This document shows positions 27,101-41,892 of a stretch of 64,000 nucleotides of DNA, in pieces. The stretch covers positions 9,491,001-9,555,000 of the forward strand of contig JAINUG010000011.1 of the NCBI GenBank assembly GCA_029706075.1. Reading direction: 5' to 3'. The notes beneath the pieces were generated by a model that was not told the DNA's origin, ran no database searches, and saw nothing but the letters and a program-made list of their open reading frames with translations. The stretch's first letter is position 1. Every line of letters begins with the position of its first letter. This DNA is from Aldrovandia affinis (taxonomy: Eukaryota > Chordata > Actinopteri > Notacanthiformes > Halosauridae). The translations under genes and the position numbers were made by a program.

Positions 27101-30100
27101 AAAATAACAATAATTATGATTTCCTTGATGAAGAGTGGGAACAGGCCCTTTCTAGGGTTCACTCCTCTTCTATCTGTGCTTGTCATGGTCTGATTCAGTT
27201 GAAGTTTCTTCACCGCGTATGTTGGTCGAAAACAAAATTGGCAAAGATAAATGCATTGACCCCATGTGTGACAGGTGTCGTCAGGCTCCTGCCTCGCTAA
27301 TCCACATGTTCTGGTATTGCCCTGCTCTTGCCCTCTTTTGAAAATCCATTTTTGACACATTCTCAAAGACTATAGATAGGTGCATCAAACCCTGCCCTTT
27401 AGTTGCCCGGTTTGGTCTGTCACCTAAGACAATCCAAGTCACTGCTCTGCAGTTAAAAATATTCGCCTTTGCTACTCTTATTGCTAGACAACTTATTATT
27501 TTCAATTGGAAGCTTACTGCTGCACCCTCCCATATTCACTGGATAAAAGATGTAATGAAATCTCTTAATTTTCTGTACAGGGTCACATTGACAAATTCTA
27601 CACTATGTGGCAACCTTTCATCAATTGTTTTGGATAGGTTTTTTTTTTCTTTTTTTCTTTTCTTTTTCTTTTGGGTTGAATATGTTTTGTTGTTCTTTAT
27701 TCACTATTACTATTATTATAATTTTGCTTACCTAGTAATGCTTCTTGTTTATCACTGTTGCTGTGGTTATTATTCTATTAAACCTTTATTATTATTATTT
27801 ATTTATTTATTTTTCCGGGGAGGTGGGGTTATTGGGGGGACATGTATATATATATATGAAATTTTTTTATAACAATAATATACTGAATGTAGACATGGTG
27901 TATAAGGTAGATTATATATGTCTGCTGCACACTGCTTGTATATCAGTAGCAGCACGAGACCAAGTTGCAAGTGTTGATTGTTTGGCTTTATTTGTCCAGG
28001 CTGTAGAGAGTTCTAAATAAATGATCTCTTTAAAGCTCAATAGCCAGTGTTTTATAGATAGCAGGTGAGGTGGAATATTTTCTTGCTGTAACTCCAGCAA
28101 GACAAATTTTGTGCTGGCATTCGGATATATTCAGTTGAGTCATCATTGAGTAACATGATGATCTTGATCTTGATGTATTGTTTTATCAATCAAATCAGAA
28201 ATAATTGCAATTACACAACAGCAAAAAACAGACACCCGAGGACACTCCCATAAAATATGTAGCAGCGTTCCAGGGGTACCTAGAGAGCAAAGCTGACAGA
28301 TTGGACTTGAGACTACGCCCATTGAGTATCTTTATCAAGGAGTTAAGTATGACCTGTGACAAATCTTGAAATGTATTCATTGATGATTGGGGTTTTTGGA
28401 AGCCGCGAAAATATTACCCCAGAATATCCCAGTGAATTTGTCTATTATTTAATGTCAAGTCCATTTCCCAATGAGAGACTAGAGTTATAGGGTTATAAGC
28501 AGCTTGGAGGGCTTGTAAGTATATTTCTGAAGCCAACCCCCTCAAGGAGGGCCTTAGAGTTAACCATTTAACTATTGGTTTCATTTGAAGTTCAGTACCC
28601 CAAGGAATGCCATATGCTCGCAATGCAGATCATAGTCTAAGGTAGGAGATAAAATGATGTGCCAGGCAAGTTGAATAGTTGTCTGAGTTCTTGGAAACTG
28701 TGAAGACTATCTGTATTAAATATATCTTTGAAGTTATGGGTGCCTTGGTTAGCCCATGATGTTGAGTAGAGAGGCTATTTACCAGATAGTAGTGTCCAGT
28801 GTTGTTCCACAAAGCAGAGTGCAGGTGCCATGCTACCCCAAATCCCAATGTGTTTCTCCAGGGTTCTCCAACCCGTGATAGAACATGTTACAATGGGACC
28901 GAACAATAACATTTTTTGGAGCTGTGACCAGCAAATAATCTTGTAAACTTATTGGGGATACTAACATCTCTTCAATTGCTCTCCATCGGGTGGCAGAGAG
29001 TGGATCCAACCAGATTTTAATAAAATCTTTTTTTTTTTTTTTTTTAACTGAGTGATATAACTTGAAATTAGGGACTGCCAAACCTCCAGATCTCTTATCT
29101 CTCTGTAATGTGGCATATTTCATTTGGGATTGCTTTTTGTCCCATAAAATTCTCATAATAGTTGAGTCAAGTTTAGCCCAGTAGCCTGTGGGAGGCGGTA
29201 GCAGTATCATGGAGCTGATGACGTTGATGCAGGGGAGAATGTTCATTTTAAAGGACGCGATACGAGTATGCAGCGAAGAGGGCATGATCCACCTATCCAT
29301 ATCTTCCTGTGTTTCCACATAATTTAGCCTTGAGATTTTATGAATGGAGAAGGAGATGCAAATGCCTAAATAGGTCATTTCTTTCTTTATAGGAATAACA
29401 GTGCACAGCACAGTTTCCCCTGCAATTTCATTAAGAGGTAACAGGGCAGACTTACTCCAGTTAATTTTGTAGCCAGACCATGAGCCAAACTCAATGAAAG
29501 TTGACAAAATTGTAGGAATGGATTGTTCTATATCGGAGATATAAAGCAGAATAGCATCTGCACATAGAGATATTGCATGTTCAGTGTGTTTGAATTGGAT
29601 AGGCAATGTAATTCTATTTTGATGTATATTTTGAGCAAGAGGCTCAAGCGATAGAGCAAATAATAATAATAATTGTACCTCTGAAAATACCAAAGGGTTC
29701 GGAATGATGTGTACCAGTTGATATTATTGCCGTAGTGTTTGTATACATGATCCAAATCATGTGTATGAATTTGGCACCAGGGAAAGCCACAGATACTCCC
29801 ACTCATATACATTGGGTGCATATATGGAGACAAAGGCAATTTTCCTATCAAAAAGTGTTGTACATACGTAAACAAATCTACCCTGTTTATCTTTGCCAGT
29901 TTTTTCTATTGTCAGATGCAAGTTTCGTCTGAATAAAATTAACATTCCTTTGGATTTTGTGGTAGAACAGGAAGCACCTGCTACATTTTAGTATCACTTT
30001 TTTTCAAGTGCATCTCCTGAAATAAGGCGACATCAACACCCTTCCTCTGTAGCACATCAAGGCACCTAATTTGCTTATTCTGACAATTTGTACCTCTTAA

Positions 30101-33100
30101 ATTCCAAGTAACTATGGATATGTTAGCCATGGTTGCTGTGTACAGACAGTAATGAAGTTAAAATGTGTAGAGTTTTGGTAAGCCCGTAAGTCAACAAACA
30201 TTCGGTGACTCGTGATCTATCCACCTTGTCATACATTCCAACATTATACTTAACATATAACATAAAGCGAAATATAAAAGTGCTATTTACAGTGCTATTT
30301 TTATGTTTAGAAATTTCGTTTAGATTGCCGTCCCTCCCGAACATAAACACTGAACACATACAGAAGAACAATTTCTACATTCCCACCCCGATCCCTGAGA
30401 CAGTTTGGAGTCTCTTCGTTCAGACTGCCCTCTCTGTCTTATCATCATTGGATCTGTAGCCACACAGAAAACAGTCACCAAAACAGCAATATGCTAGTTC
30501 TTCTTTTACATGTCAAGTGCTTCATCGTAACACAAGTTCACCCTCCCCAATGAATGTCCTTTTACCCTTTAAAATAATCGTATAAAAAAATATCAGACCA
30601 GAATTTCTGTTCCACGTTGAGCAACTCAGCTCAGTTGAGTATGCTACGGTCAACTCAAATTCCCAGGAGAATTATTACTTTAAGTTTCTCCTATGCCTAG
30701 TTAATCAGGTAACGTTAGTAATGTTATCCAGCCCAGTTTCCAATAAGTGTAAATGTAAACAGAGTTTGCATAATGTTAACACTTTTTGTGGATTTGTTTT
30801 ACAATCTGGTCCTAATAGCAATATTGCATAACAGGACAGGAGCTAGCAAGCTGCAATTTCACTAGCTCTTAAATGACACCCTAAGCTAACGTGGATCCCA
30901 TACTAATGACATGGAAGAATATGTTGATACTCATCCAAAGCAAACAAGACACTTCATGGTGTGGCAGGGTACACGCCAGTCCAGCCATCCAAACAAGATG
31001 AGGCCAAGAGAGAAAGCTATGTTAATCTGTAGGCAGTCCGTTGCAACTATCTGCTATTAAGTTATTCCATGTCCTCACCCAGAGTGGTGTTGTAATTGAT
31101 GGGACGTGGTTTGCAACGCTGGTGTTGTGCGTCTTGACTTGTTTGGTTACAGTCAGCAAGTTCATGAAGAAAATTCTCAGCTTCTTCTGCAGTGAAAAAC
31201 GACAGACGGTTGCCCTGGTGCAATACTCGTAAGGACTGGAAGGACTGGATTTCTCGGAACTTCAGTAAAGGCCTTGCGTCGTTGTTCAGTAAAGCCACTA
31301 TAGTCGGCAAAGAATCGAAGTGTGCTGTTGTCCGATAGTGCAGGGCTTGCTTATCTTACTTCTATTGCTCCTTTGAGGATTGCCTGGCGGTCTGTGCAAC
31401 AGAGGACTTTGAAGATCAGGGTTCGACCCTTCCCCGCCGTCTTCTCCCCATAGATCCGGTGAGGTCTTTCTATTTCAATATTCTTTTTTAGTAAGAATGG
31501 TATCCATTGTGGGAGCAATTTCTGCAGATAATTTATAGAGTTAGAGTCGCTGCCTTCTTCCCCTTCTTTGCGCCAACTAACCCAACATTATTTAGTTTAG
31601 ACCGATCTTCCATTTCAGCCATTTTCCCATGTATGTTGTATGTTTTTTCCAGATCTGAGGCAAGGTTATTGATAGGCCGTTTGTTCACTCGGGTTTCGGC
31701 GTGTATCGTGTCCAGTTTGGAAGATAAATTGTTGACTATTACCCAATGACAGTCAACGTCTTTCCTTAAAGATTGCACCACATTTGAGGTATCCTGAATT
31801 GCAGTGTGAATTTTTTTAACTGCTTGACCCACAATCTTCGGTCTCCAGCGAGGCCTGTTGTTTGCTCAGCACTTCAGTAATGGCGTCTGCCACATGGGCC
31901 TCTGTGAGGGAAGTTGGGCTAGGTTTTAGCTGCTTACTCATCTTCATGCAACCGCAAACAATAACAAAGAGTGAGCTACTGTAATAACTGTAAGAATTCA
32001 TAAAAAAGAAAGGGGTTGGAGCTCTAGCGACTATCAGCCATTCTGTTTGTCGGTCATGTGGTCTCCCCCATGTTCCGTAGTTCTTATCATTTTTTGGTTT
32101 ACAATTCTGGTAGGAATCCAAGGCAACTAGAGGTTACCATACACAAAACCTGTGTATGTGTACAATGCACAAACACAGAACTTGTGTATGTGTGTATTCC
32201 CATCTCGACGAGAGATGAGAGCAGGATCTGGTGGTCCACAGTGTCGAATGCAGCCGACACGTCGAGGAGGAGGAGGATGGAGCTAAGGGATTGGGACTTT
32301 GCTAAGTGAAGAGCCTCAGTGACCGCAAGGAGAGCAGTCTCTGTGGATTGGCCTGCCTTGAACCCAGATTGGTTAGGATCAAGCAGGTCATTCTGTAGGA
32401 GATGAGCAGACAGTTGGTTATAGACTGTCCGCTCTCGTGTTTTGGAGAGGAATGGGAAGAGAGAGACAGGTCGGTAGTTTGAAATGACAGCAGGATTCAG
32501 AGAGGGTTTTTTGAGGAGGGGGACAACATGAGCGCATTTGAGGGAAGAGGGGATAGAGCCAGAGGAAAGAGAGGAGTTAATAACATTGGAGACAAAGGAG
32601 AGGATGTCCATAGCAATGGACTGGAAGATGGGGGAAATGGGATCGAGAGGGCAGGTGGTGGGACGGTGGGAGTGAACAAGTTGAAGGATGTCAGGGAGGG
32701 GCGAGAATGAGAACAGAGGGGTGAGAGGTTTAGGTAGCAAGATGGGTGAGGGAGAAATAGGTGAGGGAGAGGATGGGGGGAAGGAGCGAATGTCATCGAC
32801 CTTCTCGCGAAAGAAGGATGCGAAGTCATCCGCGGTTAGAGAAAAGGGGGGTGGGGGAGGAGGAGGGGTGAGGAGAGAGGAAAACGTAGAGTAGAGTTTT
32901 CGAGGATTAGAAACAGAAGATTGAATTTTGGAAAGGAAAAATGCAGACTTAGCAGAGGGGAGGTTAGAGGAAAAGGTAGCCAGAAGTGTGTGGAAGTCAG
33001 TCAGAGCCACAGGCGATTTGTATTTTCTCCATTTCCTTTCTGCTGCTCGCAGTTTGTCGGTCAGCCTGAATGGAGTCAGTTAGCCAGGGGGTGGGGGGTC

Positions 33101-36100
33101 GGAGACGAGCAGGTTTAGTGGATAGAGGACAGAGTGAATCAAAGGAGGAGGAGAGAGAGGAAAGTAGGGTGGATGATGCTTCCTCAGCAGGTAGCTGAGA
33201 GAAGGCATCAGTAGGGGGAAGGGAAGATAGAACAGTAGCTGACAGGGCAGAGGGGGAGAGAGAGCAGAGGTTGTGACAGGCAAGGACAGTGGGGGCAGGT
33301 GAAATGGTTTAGGCGCAGAGGGGAGGGGGAGGGAGAAAGACAGAAAGCAGTGGTCAGACACATGCAGAGGAGTTACCGCAATGTTGGGGAAGGTGCAGTT
33401 CCTAGTGAAGACCAGGTCCAGTCGGTTGCCAGCCTTGTGGGTGGATGGGGATTCAGCCAGGGTGAAGTCGAAGGACTGACGCAGGGGGAGAAATGCGGAG
33501 GACTGAGGGGTGTCCAGCAGCAGGTTGAAGTCACCAAGGAGTAAGATGGGAAGGCGTCCTCAGGGAAGGAGCTGAGTAGGGCATCCATCTCATCTAGGAA
33601 ACTCCCCAGTGGACCTGGTGGGCAATAGAGAACAATGATGTGCAGTTTACATGGAACACTGACAGTGACAGCATGAAATTCAAAGGAGGAGGGTGAGAAG
33701 TGAGGAAGAGGAACAATACTAAATCTCCACAGGGGGGAGATCAGTATACCTGTGGGTCGTGGAGTGTGGGAGAAGGTGTAGGCAGCGGAGAGAGCAGCAG
33801 GGGTGGCAGTGTTCGGAGTGATCCAGGTTTCCGTGAGCGCCAGGAACTGCAGGGAGAGTAAGGAAGCCTGGGCCGAGATGAAATCGGCCTTCCGGACAGC
33901 GGGCTGGCAGTTCCATAGTCCACCTGCTACCACCACGTTGACACCAGGAGATCTAGGAGGTTGGATGAGATTGGAGAGGTTGCGGGTATGAGTAGAATCT
34001 CTCCTAGGAAATCTAGAAGAGGAGACATGGACTGGGATAGGGAGGTAGCATGTAGTGTTAGATGCAGAGGAAGTAGAACAGGGAGATACAAAACTATGAT
34101 ACTTACCTTTTGGCGAGCACTCCCTAGCTGGCCTCCCTCGGTGGACTCCTGCAGGTAGACTCCTTTGTCTTTGTCCGCCGAGTCTTCGTACGGGGAGGCT
34201 AGGACAGGGAGGCTGCCGCAAAATGCTGCCGCTTTCCAGAACTACCATGACTAATAAAGCTCAGTGGTGCTAGGCGCTAAGTGGTGAATGCCAGCTGATA
34301 ACAATAGAGACTAACAACTCACAGGTTCCTCCCACAACTCACAGACTGTGGGGCTCATCCAAGCACTAAAACAGTGCTTAACAGGATGAGCCACCCAGCA
34401 TTCCCAAAATTATTAAATTTGGTTCATTTTGACATGACTTTCTGAGTTCTGATTGAAGCTTTCAGATCTCTGGGGTTCTACAGTACTGCACTGATCTCTG
34501 AGCTATAGTAAGAGTAATAGTATGTGGACACAACACAGCCTAAATAACCGAAGATCAAACATGCAACAAAATGGGAATTGTATAGTTGCATATATACAAT
34601 ATGTCAACTATGTCTATGCAAAAGAACAGACTTCTAAACCCAAGGGCTCATGAACTAGAGGCCTTTTATAGCGTTTTTCCACCGACAGCACGGTACGGCA
34701 CAGCACAGGAAACGGGTCGAGTCCCTGTGTCGTTTTTCCACCACACAACAGAACCGTGAAGATAGGAGGAGTTATCTGAGGTGACAAAAAATAATGCGAC
34801 CACTGTGGTGACATTAGCATTGACATTGTAAACATTCCAGCTTAAATTCACAAAAGCAGAACACTGCTTTCCCCGTAACATTAGCTACAATTGTATTACC
34901 TCTACCTAGGCGTTTGGGGCAGCAAGCACAGGAGGTAGCATGCAGTGACTTCACACTAGGCTATATAATATTTCATATTTATTATTCGGTGTTGGTCCTC
35001 CAATGAATTGCAATCTACCAAGATCACATTTAATACCTCATATTACTTGCATCTGTACCCTACATTTTTTCTGTATAAAAATGAAAACATTACCTATATT
35101 TGTGTTTACATATGTGCCTTTATGTAGCTTGTCGCTGCAAAAATATGTCCAGCACGAGCTACGAGTAGTAGTGAACGATATATTGTATTCCAATATGAGC
35201 ATTTGCAATATCATACTGCCAAAGTTTGCGATATATAAATCCATAGCAACGCTCGACGCTGGGCATGTTTTGTCTTACATTTGTTTCCCACACATACTCG
35301 CAGACTAGCTTTGTCTCCCAGAACTCCGTTACTAAAATCACATCCCAGACTCAGTCCCAGCACAAGCAAGCACCAATCTGGGATGTGTTTGAAAATGCAA
35401 CGCCTTACGAAAAAAACTCTCAAAGGCACAACGGTGAAAGAAATAGTAGAACAGCTTTTTTCATTCAGTAATGTGATTAAGAAGTTAAATAGAAACAGTT
35501 GAATATTGTTTTTCAACATTTCAGAAGGCTAAATTAATATTGGAACATTTTTTATTGTTTGGGTTCCCTTAATTCACTTAATATAATGCCTATTCTGTGA
35601 TGTCTGTCACACACATAATATCAATGATCAATCGCAGTATGTAGCAAGATTATCGCAATATGAGATTTTGCCCATATCATGCAGCCCTAGCTACGAGTAA
35701 AAAAATATATATATGCGAGTGTCGATTTATGAAGGTGCAAGATTGTTCAAACACTTGTCCAGGTCAGATCCTTTTGTTTCAAAGACCTGGGTTTAGCTCG
35801 AGCATCGGAATGCATAGAAGTGATTCCTATATCTTTCAAAAAATCTATTTATGTGACGAATGAAAATGTTGTACTATGAAAATGCATATTCTAATTGCGT
35901 GAATGGAAATGACAATACTATACTTTGTAATTTCAAAGAAAACGTGTTTATTTTAATTTTCGTAACACATACCTAACTCGTAGAATCATGCAAACCTGAC
36001 AATAATGCCAAACTTTATATAATACTCTTCGAATAATAGCCTACCAATAATCGAAGTGAAGCTAAAAAAAAACATGGCGGTTGTGCCTGATCCAGCCTGA

Positions 36101-39100
36101 GATTTAGCGTGAGGATTCTGTGACGATTGCGCTTGACCAATCAATGGTCTGCAGTATTGCTAGCTCCACCCTTAGGTGCCTGTTCGTCTCTTTAGTACCT
36201 AAGCAGAACAGTAGCTAAATTCAGCACGAGTACTTAGGTTCGGAATGGGTCGCTTGGTGGTGGAAAAAGCTACAAAACGTGGGAGCGCGGATTGGTAGCC
36301 GTGCCGTGCCGTGCTGTACTGTACCGTCTGGAAATATTTAGTGAGTGGTGTCACCAGTGGTCTCCAAGTGTCCCAAAACCTATCCAAAGTGGCCAAATTG
36401 ACCCAGTGATTTCTATTCACTTCTGTGACATTGCAAAACATACTCAAATGTTTTGATGACTATAAAACCTGTTTCCATCAACCAAACCATTATGGATTAT
36501 TATTTTGCTCACAAAACAGATACTAATGTGATGGCTCAAAGTGTCTCCTAATGTCTCCACCTCGCCCAATTCACTTCTGTGACACTGAGAATCACACTAC
36601 AACATGTTGTTGCCTATGAGACACACACACCAAAGAATTGGATAGCAACAACAGAAGTTTTTTTCCCAAAGGTAAATAAAGTAACCAACAGGCATTTACC
36701 GTTATCCACTTAAAAAAAAAAAAAAACAGCAACAATTAGTGTGCTTAGTGTTTAGTCAGGCAACACAGGAAAAGTTATTGGTTGTGCCAGTCATTGAAGC
36801 AGTCCTTCTTTGCTACAAAGCATTAGGGCACATCACAGCACATGAACTTGATAGGTGTTTGTGGCAGAGCCAGCACTTCCACCTACTAGCTGATCGGTAG
36901 CTACTCACCGGCCATAAGCAGAATTCTGGCCTTCGAACCAGGTCTTCATTGGGGGTAAAACCAAATAATAAATTTAAATAAACTAAGAGAAAAGTATAAA
37001 GAGTTTTCCAAAACTGTTAATGTGTGCACTCTCTTCAATCGTGTGCATCTTCATTAGCATCATGATATAGTATTTTATAGTAAATGCAAACCAAAGGAAA
37101 CCAAATATTGTTGTAAAGGATATCCCATTTGTGAGAACCCTAGACCAATTTCAGCATATATGGAGGGAAGTAGTATCGATTATGCCACTGGAACATACCA
37201 CATGATCATATTACTAGTGGCGCTGGTTGGACATTCAGGGGGGCTGTTTGGCCAGTACTTATTGGAGAATAACGGGCGTGGGCTTATTTTGTAGCAAAGA
37301 TTTAGCCTACCATCACGAGGATACAACACATTCCTATGTGAAACATACTCACATATCTCGTAGACCCAGGAGCATGACATATTTGCTGTTGTTAGTGATA
37401 CGAAGCGCATAGTAAATATTTGAACTTTCTCAGCTTGCGCTTGTGACAAAACAGTTTAAAAACCTTTGATCGGTAGACCGTTACAGTGATCAGGATGTCC
37501 ACATTATCAATGATCTGCCATATTTTGGGACTTTTAGACTTCACCGAAGGTAAGAATCAGATATTCTCCTAGAGTACCCTGCCTTGAATTGGGACAGGAT
37601 TTTCTTTGTGACATCCCAGTTGACGTGAATTGGCCTCCAGTGCTGAAAAGACAAGATTCCACCCAATCTGTGCATATAATACATGTTCATATTTTTGGTA
37701 CATTTAACCGTGATATTTAATGAAGAACTTGCTATAATATGTAGACGGCTCGCCTGCGGGCCGGTGACAGTTATGGGGTTAAACAAGAGGAGGGATTGGA
37801 GATGGCTCTTAAAATCAAACAGCCAGCTTCTTCCAACCCTACATTTTCCACCTTGGGTCCACCTTGCCTCTCTTTGGAAACTTTTGGCACTACCAGATCT
37901 ACTAGGATTTAATGGCTATGCATATACAGTGTAGGAAATAATTATTTGATCCCTTGCCGATTTTGTAAGTTTGCCCACTGACAAATAATTGAATGGTCTA
38001 TAATTTTAATGGTAGGTTTATTTTAACAGTGAGAGACAGAATATAAGAACAAAAATCCAGAAAATCACATTATATAAAAGATATAAATTGATTTGCGTTT
38101 GATTGTGTGAAATAAGAATTTGATCCCCTAGCAAAACATAACTTAGTACTTGGTAGAGAAACCCTTGTTGGCAAGCACAGAGATCAGACGTTTTTTGTAG
38201 TTGGTCACCAGGTTTGCGCACATCTCAGGAGGGATTTTGGTCCACTCCTCTTTGCAGATCCTCTCCAAATCCGGGTTTCGAGGCTGTCGCTTGGCAACTC
38301 GAAGCTTCAGCTCCCTCCACAGATTTTCTATGGGATTAAGGTCCGGAGACTGGCTAGGCCATTCCATGACCTTAATGTGCTTCTTCTTGAGCCACTCCTT
38401 GCCTTGTTTTGGGTCATTGTCGTGCTGGAAGACCCATCCACGACCCATTTTCAGTGTCCTGGCTGAGGGAAGGAGGTTGTCGCCCAAGATTTCACGGTAC
38501 ATGGCCCCGTCCATCCTCCCCTCGATGTGGTGAAGTCGTCCTGTGCCCTTAGCAGAGAAACACCCCCAAGCATAATGTTTCCACCTCCAAACACGTCGAG
38601 TTGATGCCAAAGAGCTCGATTTTGGTCTCATCTGACCAGATCACCTTCTCCCAAGCCTTCTCTGAATCATTCAGGTGTTCATTGGCAAACTTCAGACGGG
38701 CCTGTACATGTGCCTTCTTGAGCAGGGGGACCTTACAGGTGCTGCAGGATTTTAATCCATTACGGCGTAGTATGTTACCAATGGTTTTCTTGGTGACTGT
38801 GGTCCCAGCTGCCTTGAGATCATTAACAAGCTCCTCCCGTGTAGTTCTGGGCTGATCCCTCACCTTTCTCATGATCATCGATACCCCACGAGGTGAGATC
38901 TTGCATGGAGCCCCAGACCGAGGGCGATTGATGGTCATTTTGTGTTTCTTCCATTTTCGAATAATCGCACCAGCAGTTGTCTCCTTCTCAAGCTGCTTGC
39001 CGATGGTCTTGTAGCCCATTCCAGCCTTGTGCAGGTCTACAATCTTCTCCCTGACGTCCTTAGACAGCTCTTTGGTCTTGCCCATGGTGGAGAGGTTGGA

Positions 39101-41858
39101 ATCTCAATGATTGATTGATTCTGTGGACAGGTGTCTCTTATACAGGTAACGAGTTGAGACAGGTGTCTTTTATACAGGTAACGAGTTGAGATTAGGAGAG
39201 GACTAATCTAACCGGTCTGTGGGAGCCAGAATTCTTGCTGGTTGGTAGGGGATCAAATACTTATTTCACACAATCAAATGCAAATCAAATTATATCTTTT
39301 ATATAATGTGATTTTCTGGATTTAAAAAAAATATTCTGTCTCTCACTGTTAAAATAAACCTACCATTCAAATTATAGACTTAATTTCTTTGTTGGTGGGC
39401 AAACTTACAAAATCGGCAAGGGATCAAATAATTATTTCCTTCATTGTATATAGATAAACCATGGCAGTAATATGTACTGCAAATGAAACATTGTGCATTT
39501 ACACAAACTGCTTACAAGTGTAATGGAAAAATGCATTATATTCCTATTTTCTTCTCTGTTCGTGTCCAATTCTGTGATTTCTTAAAAATTATGTTTCAGG
39601 GAAGATGAAGTGCAGCCCATGCGAGAATCCACTGATGCAGAAGAACTTCCTGCAGCCTGCCCCTGATGAGCCAGCCCCTGTGCAGCTGTCTACACCTGAG
39701 GACAGTAGAATCGCCTTTAACATTGGAGACACTGAGGATGTGGACAATAAGGACAGCAAGGATTTTGATATTACTGATCTTAATCGTAAGTATCTTATTG
39801 TCACCCAAAATATCTGCAAGTCTTGTATTAGTTTTGTCCCTTTTTATTATTATAAAATTATTTGAGCATTTTGATGCATAAGAATTGTAATATTTCTTGA
39901 ATGCGTGAATTAATCAGTCTGTGTGATTAGTTAATCATTGTTATTATAGATACATTATTAAGAATATCATAAGAATTATAACCAGAGCAGCCCATCTACA
40001 CTTGTTATTTATAGTACCTATAGCGATCCAGCAGTAGTGCAAGGGAAGCCAGGCCTCCTCATATTAAATTGTCTGGATTACAACATGTGTACATTTAAAA
40101 AATAATTACAGTTTACTGCTGTCATTTTGACTTGAAAATCTGTCAAAGGGCTCATCTATCAAAGAACTTAAAATCCCCTCTTTTTAAGTTCAAGTTGGTC
40201 CATGGAAGTCTGACTTCCCATTGGAAACTATCAGAGAAATTGATTTCAGTTGAGAACAATGGAATGTTTTCCTGGCTCTGACTGGACGATAACAACTCCC
40301 CACCCAGAAACCTGGCTTCATGTCTACTTGTGCAGAGCTCGGCCTGCAGGGGTGGTAACTCAGGACCTAATGATGAACAACGATTCGTAGCCCAAGTTCA
40401 GACATCCAATCATCCATTTTATTTATTTATTTTAATAAATACTTGACATTATTTATCAAGTAAGCATTGTATATGTGTATTCAGTTGAGGAGTTGGATAT
40501 GGGTATTTGAGAATAGCTTATCAGGAGAGTGGAAGTTAAATATTTTATTATTATGGCAAATAAACAAATATGACACCATTACCTTTGACATTACCTGTAT
40601 GGGTATGGATTGTCTTTTTTTATTTAAAGTAGGCTGTGAATAAGATCCTTCCATGAGCCGAATGTATTGAATGTTCACGTGCATGCGCATTGAGTGTATT
40701 GAGTGTTAATTTGCGCACCCACTGAGTGTATTGAGTGTTTATGTGCGCACACACTGAGGGTATGGAGTGTTCATGTGCGTACCCACTAAGTGGATCGGGT
40801 GTTTATGTGCGCCCCCACTCCATTCAAATACAGGGGAAGGCTGGTGATTGACCGTGATTGCTGAGTCGATTTATTGCACATCAACTTTAAAATATGCGTT
40901 CGTGTAAAGAAATTGTGAAACTGAAATTGTGTTCTTGGTGAAATGCTTTAAAAAGAGACAAAATGATTATATCTTGCAGATACAAGCTCACATCTAGGTT
41001 TCTGCCCATTTCTGAATTCTGTTTAGATGTTCTTGGATTACCTGAGCAGATTCCAAAATCTAAATTCGCTAAACCCACACATTTTGTATCATCTCTGTAC
41101 CAGCAATGTCATAACCCCCAGAAATCAGGACAGCCTTAAATTCCCAAAATGCTTTAAACAACAAAAGGAACTTTAGTTGAACATTTCTTCTCTTCTTTTC
41201 TACACTTACGGCCTACCAACTCTCTGTATCATTAAATTCATGGACAGGCGTGCCTTTAATCGTACAATCCTTGTGAAAAATAATTAAAGGAGGAAACCCA
41301 CAATTGGACAGTGACATTGTTTTAGTGGAAGTGAACATTTTTGAGGTGGTTGCAAAAAGAGATTAACATGGAAGGGAGCTTCTGGGGTGTTGCAAATACA
41401 ATAGTGTGTCATTAGCATATAGACTTATTTTGTGTTGTGCTATTCCTGAGTTAACATGCACGCAAGTTAGACCTTACCCCTTTCACAGCTATAGCATGGA
41501 CTCTGTTCTCCAGCTGTAGCTATGGCATTGTTGCTCACATGTTTGGAGGTCGAAGAGGTGGGTTGTAAAGCCTAATACCTTGGTATTAGGCTTACCTGTG
41601 TAAACCTTTTAAAAGAAACAAATAATATTTTTTCACATTTCTTTTCTAGATACAGTTCCCACGCGTCATGGAAAAACCTTGAAAATCATTCTGTAATGGA
41701 AATGTCATGAAAATTGATGAAAAAGCTCTATGTCATGGACATTTCTGATTCCATGTAACGTTATATATTATTTTCTTATTTTCCAATAACATTACCGCAA
41801 AATGTCTGTTCCCCTGCCACCGTTGTGGCCACCTGCCACACGGCTGTTCACACACACA

Positions 41859-41892
<34 letters not shown>

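Noticed and set aside
32099-33010. 303-codon minus-strand frame as a host gene
   Set aside because: It is the reverse transcriptase start of an L2 LINE ([18 protein letters not shown]), not a host protein.
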